Shown: positions 1 through 11,880, counted from the stretch's first letter. The stretch is DNA of 64,000 nt from Amaurobius ferox (GCA_951213105.1 OX578149.1:2380106-2444105); one strand, 5' to 3'. The notes: generated from the letters alone by a model not told the origin. Translations and numbers: made by a program.

Positions 1-1050
1 ATGTACATGAATGAATCTTTACATATATAATAATACACTTAATTATTTAAAATTATATTACTTTTAAAAATGCAAACAATTGTCATGTTATGATTTTATA
101 AAAATATAATTCAATTTGGACAGCTGATATTTATATTTAATTTATTACTCACATATTGTAATTTATTGTATCACATCAATACAAGAAACAGTTTAACAAG
201 CTTTAAAAGTGCACCATTAAATAAATAGAAGAATGAAATGTAATAATTTTCACAATAATATTTAACCAATGTATGTCAAATGAGAAGTTTTCTTAAAACA
301 ACAAGTGAAAAATGAAAACCCTATTACACTTAAAAGATTTTTATAAGCAACGATTTACCTTTTTAGATACAATTTATCAATTTTAATTACTAAATTGCCA
401 ATCAAAACTATTCACATGAAAAAAAATTAATCTATAAATTATAATGGGCTCAATTAGTTAACATTCAATATCTATATTTTTTTTTAATTTAAACAATTTG
501 GTGTTTTTAAAAAAGTAAAAGAATATTGAAGTTAGGATAGTGGTCGTTTAAATCTGCTGTGTCTATCGCATCAAAGCAAGATATAGGTTAATAAACTTAA
601 AATATGCAGCATAAAACAACAGAACGAATGAAATGGGATAATTTACACTAAACCAGTAATAGATGTCAAATAATGAATAATTTTATTAAAACAGCAAGTA
701 TAAAGCAGGTTAAAAGACAGAAATCTACAGGTTCGCAATAGGAGAATCCGAATGTTTTGCCCTTACAAATTTCGCGCATGCCGGTTGAGTTTACATGTGA
801 CTTCACGTGCCCATGCTCTATTCTAAGGGGCAGGTTGGTAAATAGTGAAAAGGTAAATTACATGAAAAGAGGTTTCAAAGAGAAACGAGCGATGCTCATC
901 GATCCCGATTGTGACGAGTCACAATCGAGATCTGCTGAGTCTCAGAATTTGGAAAAAGGGGAACAAATTTTCCTCGAGAAATAGAGGGGGGGGTGGTGTT
1001 TACGCTGACAAACTGTGACAAACGCTGACAAACTGTGCTCATCTGAGCGG
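1..1050. other. AT-rich DNA with no recognised feature
   Basis: No coding signal or clear repeat. A short stretch near 757-984 is open but has no recognisable domain. The last part borders the decayed LINE. Confidence 0.5.
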
Positions 1051-1059
1051 GCCCTAATC

Positions 1060-2190
1060 AAGGTTTAAGCGGCATATCAAATATGAATTTTATCCATATC
1101 ATGTTCAGCTGCTTTTAGCTGGGGTAAAACTTTGGTGACGCAATCTTGCACATGTTTTGGGCTATGGAACATTTCAATTCACAATGCTGTTGGAATGCTA
1201 AGAACATGGCTATGATAGATTGGTTTATATCTTCGTCTATACTTTTTTGTTTGGGTTTGGAATTTTGAGTCTTATTAGTCAAGGGGGGGGACGGAGTTCA
1301 GGAAAGTCTTCAGGGTTGTTTTGAAATAATTTGGCATAGGACATAATTTTAGTGGCAAATTTAGATGCGAATTTATTTTCGGGGTTGGAATTTAAAGTTT
1401 TAGTGATAGTTGGAATTCAAAGTTTTAGGGCAGCCTCTATAACTGGCGGGATGTGCACCCCCTCAGTTGGCACAAGTACAAGGGGTGGATTTTACCTTGA
1501 GGCATTCGATAGTTTTGTGGGGGCCTGCGCATTTTACACATCTAGGTGGTAGATAACAGGTTAGGGCGGAGTGGTGGAAGGACTGGTAAAAAAAACATTG
1601 GCTAGCCTGAGCCCTTCCACGATATCTTTCAATTTTAGTTTCTAAACTAAGCATATTTTTAATTTAGTAGATTTGAACATTAGCAGGGGTCTCGGGGCAT
1701 TGAACGTAAAAGAGGGGCATAAGAATTTTGCAAGATTTGGGGCCTTTGTACAACTGGATAATATTATTGAATTTAATTTTATTTTTAGTTAGTTCATTTT
1801 TAATCAGTTCTAAATCCGTGGGGACGGGGAGAACTCTAATTACCAATTTCAGTGGTTTTCCCTCATTTAGCAGGAAGGCACGATAAATGAATTTTATCTG
1901 CAAAGAGTTTACTCTGAATAGCACGGTATTATTCCTCATTAGTGGCTACTTGAATTTTAACCAACGCTCCTCTCAGTACCCTGAAGGGACGGGACAGAAA
2001 GCTTGAGTTGCGGTCAGGCGCGAATTTCAGCAGACTAGCAAACTCAGCTATTCCGATTGATTGATTTTTCTTTTTGTGTGACGTCCGTAGATATGTGGCC
2101 GCAGATGAATGAATAGAGTTCTTTATTTTCTTCATGCGGAAATATACAGTTCAATTAGTTCATGCGTGATTTTGATATTGAAAATACACA
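1060..2190 (-). pseudogene. Decayed Jockey-type LINE, 5' leader and ORF1 (gag-like)
   Basis: Reading on the minus strand, an AT-rich leader gives way to a broken ORF1. Near 1664-1939 is a stretch with PLKLVIRVLPVPTDLELIKN, resembling the IVIRGLP block of Jockey-clade ORF1. Around 1463-1560 come zinc-knuckle sequences PPRCVKCAGPHKTIECLK and CTCAN, and an HPASYRGCP-like piece follows. Frames change at least twice, so the protein is dead. The leader (about 2060-2190) matches the leader of the plus-strand copy at 7152-7320, showing that both belong to one family. No endonuclease or reverse transcriptase ORF2 is attached. Confidence 0.75.
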
Positions 2191-2699
2191 CACACACATA
2201 AATATTTATAATGTAAAATATTAATGTAAAAATATTTATAATATATATATAATGTCAAAAAAATATATATCATAAAATGTATATGTCAAAAATATTGTAA
2301 GATCAAAAACATAATGTGGTAATTGCAGGAGGGAGTCGACCTTGATTGAAAAACTTTTTCCTGCGGTGGTCAAACTAAAGTATGAAACGTAAAAAATTGA
2401 CTAGCTTGATGTTTGCATTTGTGACCTTTAAACTTCCAAGGGAGGGTAAATGCCCCCCCCTTGCGCTCCCCTATGGACGTCCATGGCAAAGCTCAAATAG
2501 AATTTTTCTAGGGGTGCAAACTATATGATAATACCTACAATATCGACTAGCTTGAAATCTACATTTGTGATCTTGAATGTCCTAGGGGAGAACAAGTGCA
2601 CCCCTTGCTCTCTCCTATGGGCGCCCATAGAGCTTTTTTCATGGTGAAAAACTGAAGGTTGAGGTGTTCAGTATCGATTAATTAACAAGTCTAATGAGT

Positions 2700-3545
2700 C
2701 ATCATATGGAAGGGCAAGTGTTCTATTTGCCCTCCACTATGAGCGCCCATGCAATATTTTCCAATAGGGCAAAATCAAGGATGAGGAGTTTAATATCTAC
2801 TAGCTTGAAGACTACATTTGCAACCTTAAACGTCCGCAGTAGGGCAAGTTTTCCCTCGCATTCCCTTACGAGCGCCCATGGCAAGGACACCCATAGAATT
2901 AATTCCATCGATGACAAATAAAAGGATGAGGCAGTTCATATCGACTTGCTTGTAATCTACATTTGTAACCTTAAAAGTACGCAGTAGGACAAGTTTTGCC
3001 TTGCGTTCCCTTATGGGCGCCCATGGCAAGGACACCCATATATAGAACTAATTCCATCGGCGACAAACTCAAGGATGAGGCGTTCCACATCGACTAAATT
3101 GAGACTTGCATGTCTAACCTTGAACGTCTATGGGACGGCAAGTGTCATCCTTTCCTTCCACTATGGGCGCCCATGTAACATTTTTCAATAGGGCAAAATC
3201 AAGGATGAGGAGTTCAATATCTACTAGCTTGAAGACTACATTTGCAACTTTAAACGTCCACAGTGGGGCAAGTTTTCCCTTGCATTCCCTTATGGGCGCC
3301 CATGGAAAGGACACCCATAGAATTAATTCCATCGGTGACAAATTCAAGGATGAGGCGGTTCATATCGACTTGCTTGTAATCTACATTTGTAACCTTAAAC
3401 GTACACAGTAGGGAAAGTTTCACATTGCGTTCCCTTATGGGCGTCCATGGCAAGGATACCCATAGAACTAATCCATCGTCGACAAACTCAAGGATGAGGA
3501 GTACCACATCGACTAAATTGAGACTTGCATGTCTAACCTTGAACG
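2700..3545 (+). repeat. Two tandem copies of a ~420 bp higher-order unit
   Basis: Within the array, a three-subunit block is duplicated head to tail. Landmarks repeat at about 419-424 bp spacing, e.g. AAAATCAAGGATGAGGAGTT at 2771 and 3195, and GAGACTTGCATGTCTAACC at 3101 and 3520. The copies are highly similar, suggesting recent amplification. Confidence 0.85.
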
Positions 3546-4219
3546 TCTATGGGACGGCAAATATCATCCTTTTCTTCCACTATAGGCGCCCATGTAACAT
3601 GGAACTCAAAGATGACGCATTCAATATCGACTAGCTGGCAACCTACATTTGTAACCTTGAATATTCTGTTGAGATTAAGTGCTCCCTTGCCGTGCTCTAT
3701 AGGCTCCCTGCTTATACTATTGCCCTCAGGATAGAACCTAAAGGAACCGAAGTTTCGATTTCCCCAGAGGTGGTAAACAGTCTTTCCAGACCCTCCAAAT
3801 GTCTCTGTGACATATTGAAACATTGCACACTTGCCATGGGCGCCCATAGGGGACGTTGAAAGTCACGAATATCAAACTAATGAATACTGTACGTCTCGTC
3901 CTTGAGATTGTCCCAGTTGGAAAAAGTTCTATTGACGTCCTTGCCATGGGCGTCCATAGACGTAAGGGAGCATCCATACGTAAGGGAGACGTAAGAGGGT
4001 GTCCATAGACGTAAGGGAGCACTCGTCTTCCCGTAAACATTCAAGGTCACAAATGTAGGTGTGAAACTAGTAGATATTGTAGGTCTCATCATTCAGTACG
4101 CTCTTAGAAAAAGCGCTATCGGAGACTATAAAAATTTGGAAAGCTACAAACGTAGGTATCAAGCTAATCGATATTGTACGTCTTGTCCTTGAGTTTACCT
4201 CCACTTTAATAAGTTCTGT

Positions 4220-5295
4220 GGTCACCTTTGCCATGGACGCCCATAGGGGAGAGCAAGGGGGCGCTTTCCCTCCCTTGGACGTTCAAGGTCCCAAAGTAAG
4301 TATCAAGCTAGTCGATATATACGTCTCATCCTTGAGTTTGAGTTTTCCCCTTTGGAAAAATTCTATGTGTGCCCTTGCCATGGGCGCCCATAGACGAGCG
4401 GGAGGGGCACTTGCTCTCCCGTGGACGGTCAAGGTCACAAATGTAGGTATCAAACTAGTACATAATTATGTCTCATCCTTGAGTTTGACTATCCCAGGAA
4501 AAAGTTTTATGTTCTCCCTTGCATTCTACTCCTTCGAAACAAGGTCGACCCCTTCCTGCAGTTACAACACTATATTTTGATCGCACTATATTTTTGACAC
4601 ACACACACCCTCTCTCTTATTCGTGCTCTAATCGCATTAATTATAAAATGTTATACCCAATTCTGATTTTTTTTTCAGAATGCATCTACATGTAAAATCT
4701 CTAATTTTGAATAATTTGTGTTTTAATCACATTGATTTCAAAATATTCTACCATTCTGTAGAAAATTAGATACAGTTAATTAAAACACGAATAATTCGAA
4801 ATTAGATATTTTAAGAAAGAGGGAGAGAGAGAGTACGTACAGCCATGAAATTCTATATGCATATGCATTCTGTAAAGAAATGGCATTAGGTAGAACATTT
4901 TGTAATTAACGTGATTAGAGCTCGGATGAGAGAAAGAATGTCGAAATATAGTGTTGTAACTGCAGGAGGGGGGGGGGGGCACCTTGTTCAAAAGGAATGG
5001 GATTCGAGGGCGTACCTGTACATAAAACTTTTCTTGGAATGTCCATATTCAAGGATGAGAGGTAAATATATCTAGTATCTTGATACCTACATTTGAGACC
5101 TTGAAAGTCCACGGGAGGATAAGTGCCCCTCGCGCTCCCCTATGGACGTCCATGTCAAGAGCGCCTATAAAACTTTTTCAGGAGGTAAACTGAAGGGTGA
5201 GACGCACAATATCGACTAGCTTGATACCTACCTTTGAACATCCACGAGATGGTAAGTTTCTCCTCACGCTCCGCTATGGGTGTTCATAGGGGGAT
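4220..5295. repeat. Large palindrome (arms ~530 bp) within the array
   Basis: Sequence from about 4225 to 4727 is repeated as its reverse complement from 4779 to about 5290, with a 51 bp loop and the centre near 4753. The inner arms share CTAATTTYGAATWATTYGTG and TTACAACACTATATTT blocks; the outer arms share the array unit body. Similarity is imperfect, so this is an old inverted duplication. Confidence 0.8.
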
Positions 5296-5809
5296 AACAT
5301 TTATCAGTATTAATACAATAATATTAACAATACTCTAATATAGATCTCAATACTGTACGTCAATATAATCAATACTGTACATCACATCCTTGTGTTAATC
5401 CCGCTGGTAAAAGTTCTATTGACGCCCTCACCATGGGCGTCCGTAGGGGAGCGCAAGGGGCCAACTGCCCTACTGTGAACGTTCAAGGTCACAAATGTAG
5501 GTATCAAATTAGTAGATATTGTACTACTTATCTTTCAGTATATCCTCCTTGGAAAAATTTCTATTGACGCCTTTGCCATAGGCGTCCATACGAGATGTTG
5601 ATAATAAGGTGTTGCCCACAGGGTGTCAAGCTAGTCGATATTGTCGCCCTTGAATGTGACCCCGCTGGAATAAGTTCTATAAGCGCGCTTGTCATGGGCG
5701 CCCATAGGGGGTCTTAAGGGGGAACTTGCTATCCCGTCGACGTTCAAGTTCACAGATGTAGATATCAAGCTAGTCGATGTTGTATGTCTCACCCTTCAGT
5801 TTTCCGCCT

Positions 5810-5859
5810 CCTTCCCGGCCGTTCAAATAGTTGCTCAAGTCCTTTGGATGAGTCGAACG
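5810..5859 (+). mobile_element. 50 bp SINE 3'-tail insertion with target duplication
   Basis: The inserted piece starts CCTTCCCGGCCGTTCAAATA and ends GGATGAGTCGAACG, matching the 3' end of the tRNA-type SINE seen elsewhere in the window. It is flanked by TTCCGCCT at 5802-5809 and 5860-5867. Confidence 0.7.
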
Positions 5860-6280
5860 TTCCGCCTGTAAAAGTTATATGGGTGCTCTTGCTATGGGCG
5901 CCCATAGCAAAGGTGGCCATAGAACTTATTAAAGCGGGCGAACTCAAGGACGAAACGTAGAATATCGATTACCTTGATGCCTACGTTTGTGGCTTTCAAA
6001 AGTTTTATGGGCTCCCATGGCAAGGACGTCCATAGAGTTTCTTCCAAAGCATACACAAGGATGAGACGCACAATATATACTAGCATGACACCTACATTTG
6101 GGACCTTGATGTTCACGGGAAAACAAATGCTCCCTTATGCTCTCCTATGGGCGCCCATGGCAAAGATGTCAATAGAACTTTTTCCAGCGGGAACAATCTC
6201 ACGGACGAGAAGTACAGTAAGTATTCATTAGTTTGATATTCGTAACGTTCAACATCCCTATGGGCGCCCATGACAAGTGT

Positions 6281-6568
6281 TGTTGAGACCCAGACCGTCC
6301 GATCTACCAGCAAGATGTAAGGTATCGGTTTGGACGACCAGGAAGTGCCACCCAATTTAAACCGGAATCCAGTGGAGGAGGCACCCACAGGGACCATACC
6401 TTCTTTCCCCTACAACCAATCTCTCGGAAGGACTTACAGACGCACATGTTTAACGTAATCGTACTCCACGTGAACACGGCGGCAATTTTGGCAGTGGCAG
6501 CAATCGAACCCGGGCCTACTGAGTGCAATCAATTCCCGCGCGCTAACCACTGGGCTGTCGTGCCCCAC
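6281..6568 (-). mobile_element. tRNA-derived SINE, near full length
   Basis: On the minus strand: a tRNA-like head with A box (AGCCCAGTGGTTAGCGCGC) and B box (GGGTTCGATTGC), a unique middle (TTAAACATGTGCGTC, GAGAGATTGG) and a tail ending ATCGGACGGTCTGGGTCTCA. It interrupts an array unit, with an imperfect target duplication (CCCATGACAAGTGT / CCCATGGCAAGTGT). Confidence 0.85.
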
Positions 6569-7151
6569 CCCATGGCAAGTGTGCAATGTTTCAGCCTTTT
6601 ATGCCACAGAGACTTTTGGAGGGTCTGGAAAGACTGTTTACTACCCTTGAGGAAATCGAAACTTTGGCTCAGTTAGGTTCTGTCCTAAGGGCAATAGTAT
6701 ATAAGCTGGGATCCCATGCGATGGGAGCCCATAGAGGACTGCAAGGGATCACTTAAGCTGAATTGGATATTCAAGGTTACAAATGTAGGTTACAAGCTAG
6801 CGATATTGAACGCCTCATCCTTAATGTTACATGGGCACCCATAGGGAAGGGCAAAGAAGACACTTGCCATCCCATAGACGTTAATTAATTTAATTCTAAT
6901 TTAAACGGTAATGCATTTTAAAAGTGACTAAATTGTTTAAATGAAAATGATATATCCATATTAAAAGAGGGAAAAAAAATTCTTGCGCTATTCGTGCGAC
7001 TTGGGTATGAAAAAAAAATCAACAACATAATAAAGTTCATTTGTAATTTTTACAATAAAACCAGGAGTAACTCCTAATACTAGTAGTTTGATAGTCTTGA
7101 AAAGATTTAAATAGAAAATAACTAATATAAAATATTAATATATATATATAT

Positions 7152-8600
7152 ATATACATGTGTGTATCAAAATCGAACGAACACACGAATTGAACTGTTG
7201 AAGAAACCAACTCTTTTATCATTCATCTGCGACCAAACACCTACGTGATGTCACACAAAAAGACAAACACACAAAGAAACCAGCTGTCGAACTTGGGGAG
7301 CCTTCATAGAAGAACTAAACATGTTAGCTACTGAAGTTGAGGGCCTTCTTATGGGAAGGGTGATTCGGATCACTCCTGGGTCCATTGAGGATTACATGAG
7401 TGTTCAGACTCATCTGACCACTAAGAAGATACCCTTCAATTCAATCAGATTAAAAAACGAGCGACCAAAAAAGATAGTTATTAAAGGACTACCCTCAAAT
7501 ACGGATAGTGATAGAATTAAACTCGTCCTCGTAAACGAGGGATTCAAAGTTATTAGAATTTCCCAGCTCAGGAACAGGAAGGATAGGACCCCCCCCCCCC
7601 CCCATTTTTTTGGCAGGCCTAGAGCCTACAGAGGTCTGGGCGAGGATTCACAAAATTAAAAACATCCTATGTATGCAAGTTAAAGTAGAAATGTTCAAAA
7701 GTATAGGTTTCAAGATGTGCTACAACTGTCAGCTCTACAACCATCATAGTGACCAGTGTACCGTCCCCCTCGTTGTTTAAAGTGTGGCGAAAACCACCCG
7801 AGTAGGGAATGCATTAAAACAAGAGAAACCCCAGCTAAGTGTTGTAACTGCGGCCGAAGTCACCCCGCAAACTTTAGGCATTGCCACCCAAACCCCTGGA
7901 ACCGTAAAAGTTCCAGACCACCCAAAACACCCATCCAAATTCAAACTTGGTGAGGAAAACTCCCCCCATTCCTTTTAAAAGCATCCCCCCTATTCAGGAA
8001 GTGCAGACGAGTGCCGAGACGGTTTCAGGAAAAACCGGAGAGCACTCTGCCCAGGCACGACCTGACACAGGATTAGACCCCCCCCCCTCCTCAGACCTCG
8101 AATGCATTTCTCGACTTCTTGAAATTTTTTAAGGAAATGCTTCGACCTAAGTAACTTACAGGAATTCTTAAATACCATTCTCAACGTTATAACCTTGGAT
8201 GTTGATCCGATGGCTAAAACCTTCAGCATCATTAAAATGATTTCCGATTTGAAAAAACCCAGAATTAAACTTTTGGTCAGGGACTGCAACAGTGAGCTTC
8301 TGTATACTGCCTTCTTCACCTCGTGCCATTGCACTACCTCGTGCCCTTTTCTGGACCCAACTGTTGTCCCGCCCACTTAGAGGCACTTTCATCGACATAT
8401 CAAGAACATACAGATGATGTCAAAGGTTCATATAGGAAATTGAGGATAAAGACGCCTTCGGCGTCAGGAGCTTCAGGACTTTACGCAACCGTGCAGTATG
8501 CTGTCGAAGGGCTGGGTTTGCTTAAATTCCCGCCTGACGTATGTATCACGTGGTATTATGGCGGAGTTCGTTGCGGTGACTAGGCGCTCCTAAGATTCTA
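7152..8600 (+). pseudogene. Decayed Jockey-type LINE, 5' leader and ORF1 (gag-like)
   Basis: After a leader shared with the minus-strand copy at 2060-2190, an open stretch at 7321-7590 contains KKIVIKGLPSNTDSDRIK and GFKVIRISQLRNRKDR, typical of Jockey-clade ORF1. A poly-C run at 7590 shifts the frame; then FKMCYNCQLYNHHSDQC, PPRCLKCGENHPSRECIK and CCNCGRSHPANFRHC form a CCHC zinc-knuckle cluster. The product would bind RNA in an intact element. More frame breaks follow and no ORF2 is recognised before homology is lost near 8600, so only the 5' part remains. Confidence 0.8.
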
Positions 8601-9480
8601 CCGTTTCAAGGCGGACCAAAAAGGCAGAGTTTCTATCTAGCCAGTCAACTGCATTCCTAGGAGGATGGAATACAGGGAGTCAGCATGCAGAGGGGGAGAG
8701 ATTGAAGGTCTACAAATTTCTACGAGGGTGATTGGCATCCATTTTAGGAATCCCACGAAACAGAGTAGTGCTCATACAATTTTGTTAGTGGTTTCGGTCA
8801 TGCAGCAATGGGAAAATAAAATTATGTGTAATTAGAATGACTTTAAAGGGAGTCACTTCTACAAAAGAAAACAATTTTTAACCGATTTTGCAAGGCTAGG
8901 AAGGAAATATATCTTTTAAATAATATAAAATGCTTTCGAAATCAAATGTAGGAAAACATACAAAATACAAACCTTCAGTAGAAAATAAAATACAAACAAT
9001 ATATTTATTAGAAAGTTATAGGGTCGTAAAATTATAATGCTTGTAAGACAATGATTTACAAAACTTTCTTAGAGAAAGCAGAGATGTTAGTTAGGTGACG
9101 ATAATTGTTTCGAAGACGTTATAAGTCCTCTTCTTCAAACCAAAAGCACAGATTGAACAGTATGCGTCCTTATCAACCACGAATAATGAACTGTTTATTT
9201 GCTGAACATACAGTTCTTTCTTATTTTTAACTGCATTTATTTAGCGCGTATCAAAAGAGCTTATTTAGGACGTATCAAAGGCGTTTCTGTAATATTTAAG
9301 TATCGGGCGCTTTTTCAGGATCCAGGCAGTGCCGGATAATTTTAGGTAGTACAAGCTATTATCACATGGCATATTAACAATACATTATATAAGACATATA
9401 ACGATACATTTCTAACTTTTATATATTTACACTAGTATTAAACTTGTTAAAAATTGAGAAACTAACAAAAAATGAAGTTG
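8600..9480. other. No gene recognised
   Basis: AT-rich sequence without coding signal. A few short stretches may be eroded repeat, but I can assign nothing. Confidence 0.4.
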
Positions 9481-11030
9481 CAACTGTTTTCTTAATGCGT
9501 TTTTATTTTATTTAACAATGGTGCTTTGTGTCTAAAATAGACGTCCTATCTGAAAATAGGCTCAGGTCGGTTATGCCCCCCCCCATGGTTGACTCCATAA
9601 GTGTACAAAGTTTCAGCCTTCTAGGCGACTGGGGGAGGGGGTATCTCGAGGTGTCTACCTCTTTTAGGACACACTCGGTAAGAGCACGAAAAGAATAAGG
9701 CCGTGTGTACTTTAACAAATACATAAAATTTATTTACAAAACCTAACTATTTACAAACATTATATGACACAAAATATTCATATTAAAATAAATGGATTGA
9801 ACACCCATTCTAAATAATTCAAAAACAAAGGTAAAGAGTTTCACAGACTAAATTGGAACGGATGATAACCAAAAGTTAATATAAGCTAGCCTAACATTAT
9901 TTTGAATAATAATAATTCGGAGAGATAAGAAAGTGTACATTTTAGAAAAGGGTAACTCACCCACTTACCGTCGTGCGTCTCTTATCCTTCCAGAGGACCA
10001 GATCGTGAAAAGAGCTCTTTACTCGCTCGTGTCGGAGTTTATTTTCTAAATTTCCGAAACTGTCTCTCTCTCCAAGATTTTAAAACACGCCTCCGAGACG
10101 CCGAAAACCTTCTCATTGGTTTCTTGGGCGTAACCCCTCGACCCAAAAGGAACATCATTGGTTTGTTAGACCTCTTTTTCAAACCTGTGCGAACCGATAC
10201 CCTTTCGGCCGCTCATTCAAAAAGCCCACATATTTCTCTAAAATGCTCTCTCCAAAGGTCCAACGCGCATCCTGTTTTCGAGTGCAGCTGGTATTCACTG
10301 GCTGCTCCCCCGAAATAAAAGCGTTCATTCTAGATCGCACCCCCGAAATATTGGATCAAGGGTTTACCATGTGACAGGGGGAGGATGGATTTGGAAATAA
10401 TTTTCGCCCCCCTCAAGAGAAACCCAAAATCCAACTCTGTTAGGTTCTGTCTCACGCTCGCCAAAGGTGCCAAAAACGAATTTTAGGAGTCACAACCGGG
10501 AACAATTGTTTATTAGGCCGAGGAACTTGGAAACATCTAGCAAAAATTATCCTTCTATATGCATCTTAATTCAACTATCTCCATAACTATCTTAATTCTT
10601 TTTTTCTATGACTATGTTAATTCAATTGCATCTTCCTATGTCTCGATGCTTTCAAACAGATTTTCAGCAATAAATTTAGCATCTGTCGAATCCAACCATC
10701 CCTTGAAGGAATCCTTTGAGGTCATAAATGATGATTAAGAATCATTTTGAAAAGTAGAAAACAAATAAGTTGCATAGCCTGAATGGGTCAGTGAGGGAAA
10801 ATAATGGCTGTCAGACTGGAATATAGGTTTGCTAAGATTCAGCCTTCTATATCAAAGGAGGGGATTTTGGAGAATCAGAAAGTACATTTTATCTACCTTC
10901 CAGCCTTTATTTCACCCCCGGGGATTAAATCTGAAATCCGTTATGTTCTGTACCATAGTCGATACTAAACATTTGCTAAGATTCAGCCTTCTAGGTCAAA
11001 GGAGGTGCTTCAATCCCAGATAAGTGAATG
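9480..11030. repeat. Degenerate dispersed copies of the array's second subunit
   Basis: Blocks such as CATGG...GTGTACAAAGTTTCAGCCTTCTAGG (9585-9630), TTCAGCCTTCTATATCAAAGG (10840), TTCAGCCTTCTAGGTCAAAGG (10980), GTTAGGTTCTGTCTC (10440) and GTTATGTTCTGTACC (10940) resemble the subunit at 6585-6690. The two at 10832 and 10972 form a direct repeat of roughly 34 bp. No coding content is recognised. Confidence 0.5.
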
Positions 11031-11689
11031 TCATACAAAGTATGCGGAATAGAATAAACCTCTTCAGTCCACCAAACAGAAAGAAAGATATTGCTTCGAG
11101 TTTTGAATGTCATATTATACCGATAATTTGATTATTTCATTGGGAAATGTGCCTAAATTTGAAAATAACGTTTAGTAAAACGTTGAAGCTAGCAGCATAA
11201 ATGCTTTAATATTTATTAATAACACCAAATTGGCTTTAAAATTGTAAAAATTCGATTTGAAAGGCAATGCAAGATTTCTGCTTACTGTATTGTGATGACA
11301 TACTTCATTCTATAGGGAAGCAGTCATCTTCCACTTCAAAATACTAAAGAGAAATATTTATCTCCATCGGAGTTTACATATTTGTCAACCAGTGTTTATA
11401 TGAATCAGCAGCGACTCCAACAGATATTGAAATTGTTAATTACAGTGTATTTCAAAAAGTTTAGAGTCTTCACCCAGGATCTAGGCCACAGGGGTGGGGG
11501 TGGAGGCACCCAGCCATACGTAGGCTACCAGACTCACTGATCTCTGCTGACACCGCAACCTTCTACGCCATGCAATCCCCAAACCTCATCTTCAACTAGT
11601 TCAGAGTCGCAGTTGAAACACAGGGCTGTAGCGATAGCCAAGCAGTGGCCAGACGCAGTCCGCCCTAAAAAAAATGTTAAATTTGCAGT

Positions 11690-11880
11690 AGTGACCTGAA
11701 ATTTCATCCAACCTATCACGTGAAGTACATGTGCGTTAAATATGTGGGTCCGTAAGTCCTTCAAAAAAGTTGTGGTAGAAGGGGTACCGCCCCCAACTAT
11801 GGGTTCCAGTCTAAATGGAGTGGCACAACCCGGCCCTCCAAACAGATACACCAAGGGTAGATCGGACAGTCTGGCTCAAA
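11690..11880 (+). mobile_element. Diverged SINE copy
   Basis: The middle and tail of the tRNA-type SINE are recognisable: GTTAAATATGTGGGTCCGTA, AGTCCTTC, GGTACCGCCCCCAACTATGG, GTTCCAGTCTAAATGGAGTGG and a tail GATCGGACAGTCTGGCT. The tRNA-like head is too eroded to place. Confidence 0.65.

Larger units (their letters stand above)
2315..6890. repeat. Complex tandem/inverted array centred on ATGGGCGCCCAT palindromes
   Basis: At least 20 units, about 105-280 bp apart, each carry a (mostly perfect) ATGGGCGCCCAT palindrome followed by a body resembling GGCAAGGACACCCATAGAA, CTCAAGGATGAG, ATCGACTAGCTTGATACC, TACATTTGTGACCTTGAACG and a pyrimidine-rich run. Units run in plus orientation at 2430-3660, mainly minus at 3840-4560, plus at 4955-5290, minus at 5340-5885, plus at 5890-6260, and minus again at 6700-6890. 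A second subunit type (GGGTCTGGAAAGACTGTTTA... GTTCTGTCC) occurs at 3700-3830 (minus) and 6585-6690 (plus). Small open frames inside are incidental. Confidence 0.85.

Noticed and set aside
2694..4580. Several open frames of 60-120 codons in the palindromic array
   Set aside because: They recur on both strands because the units repeat; composition and stops do not suggest protein coding.
11500..11530. 21 bp near-identity (CACCCAGCCATACGTAGGCT) with the Tc1 transposase region at 13842
   Set aside because: Similarity does not extend on either side, so it is probably chance or too eroded to use.
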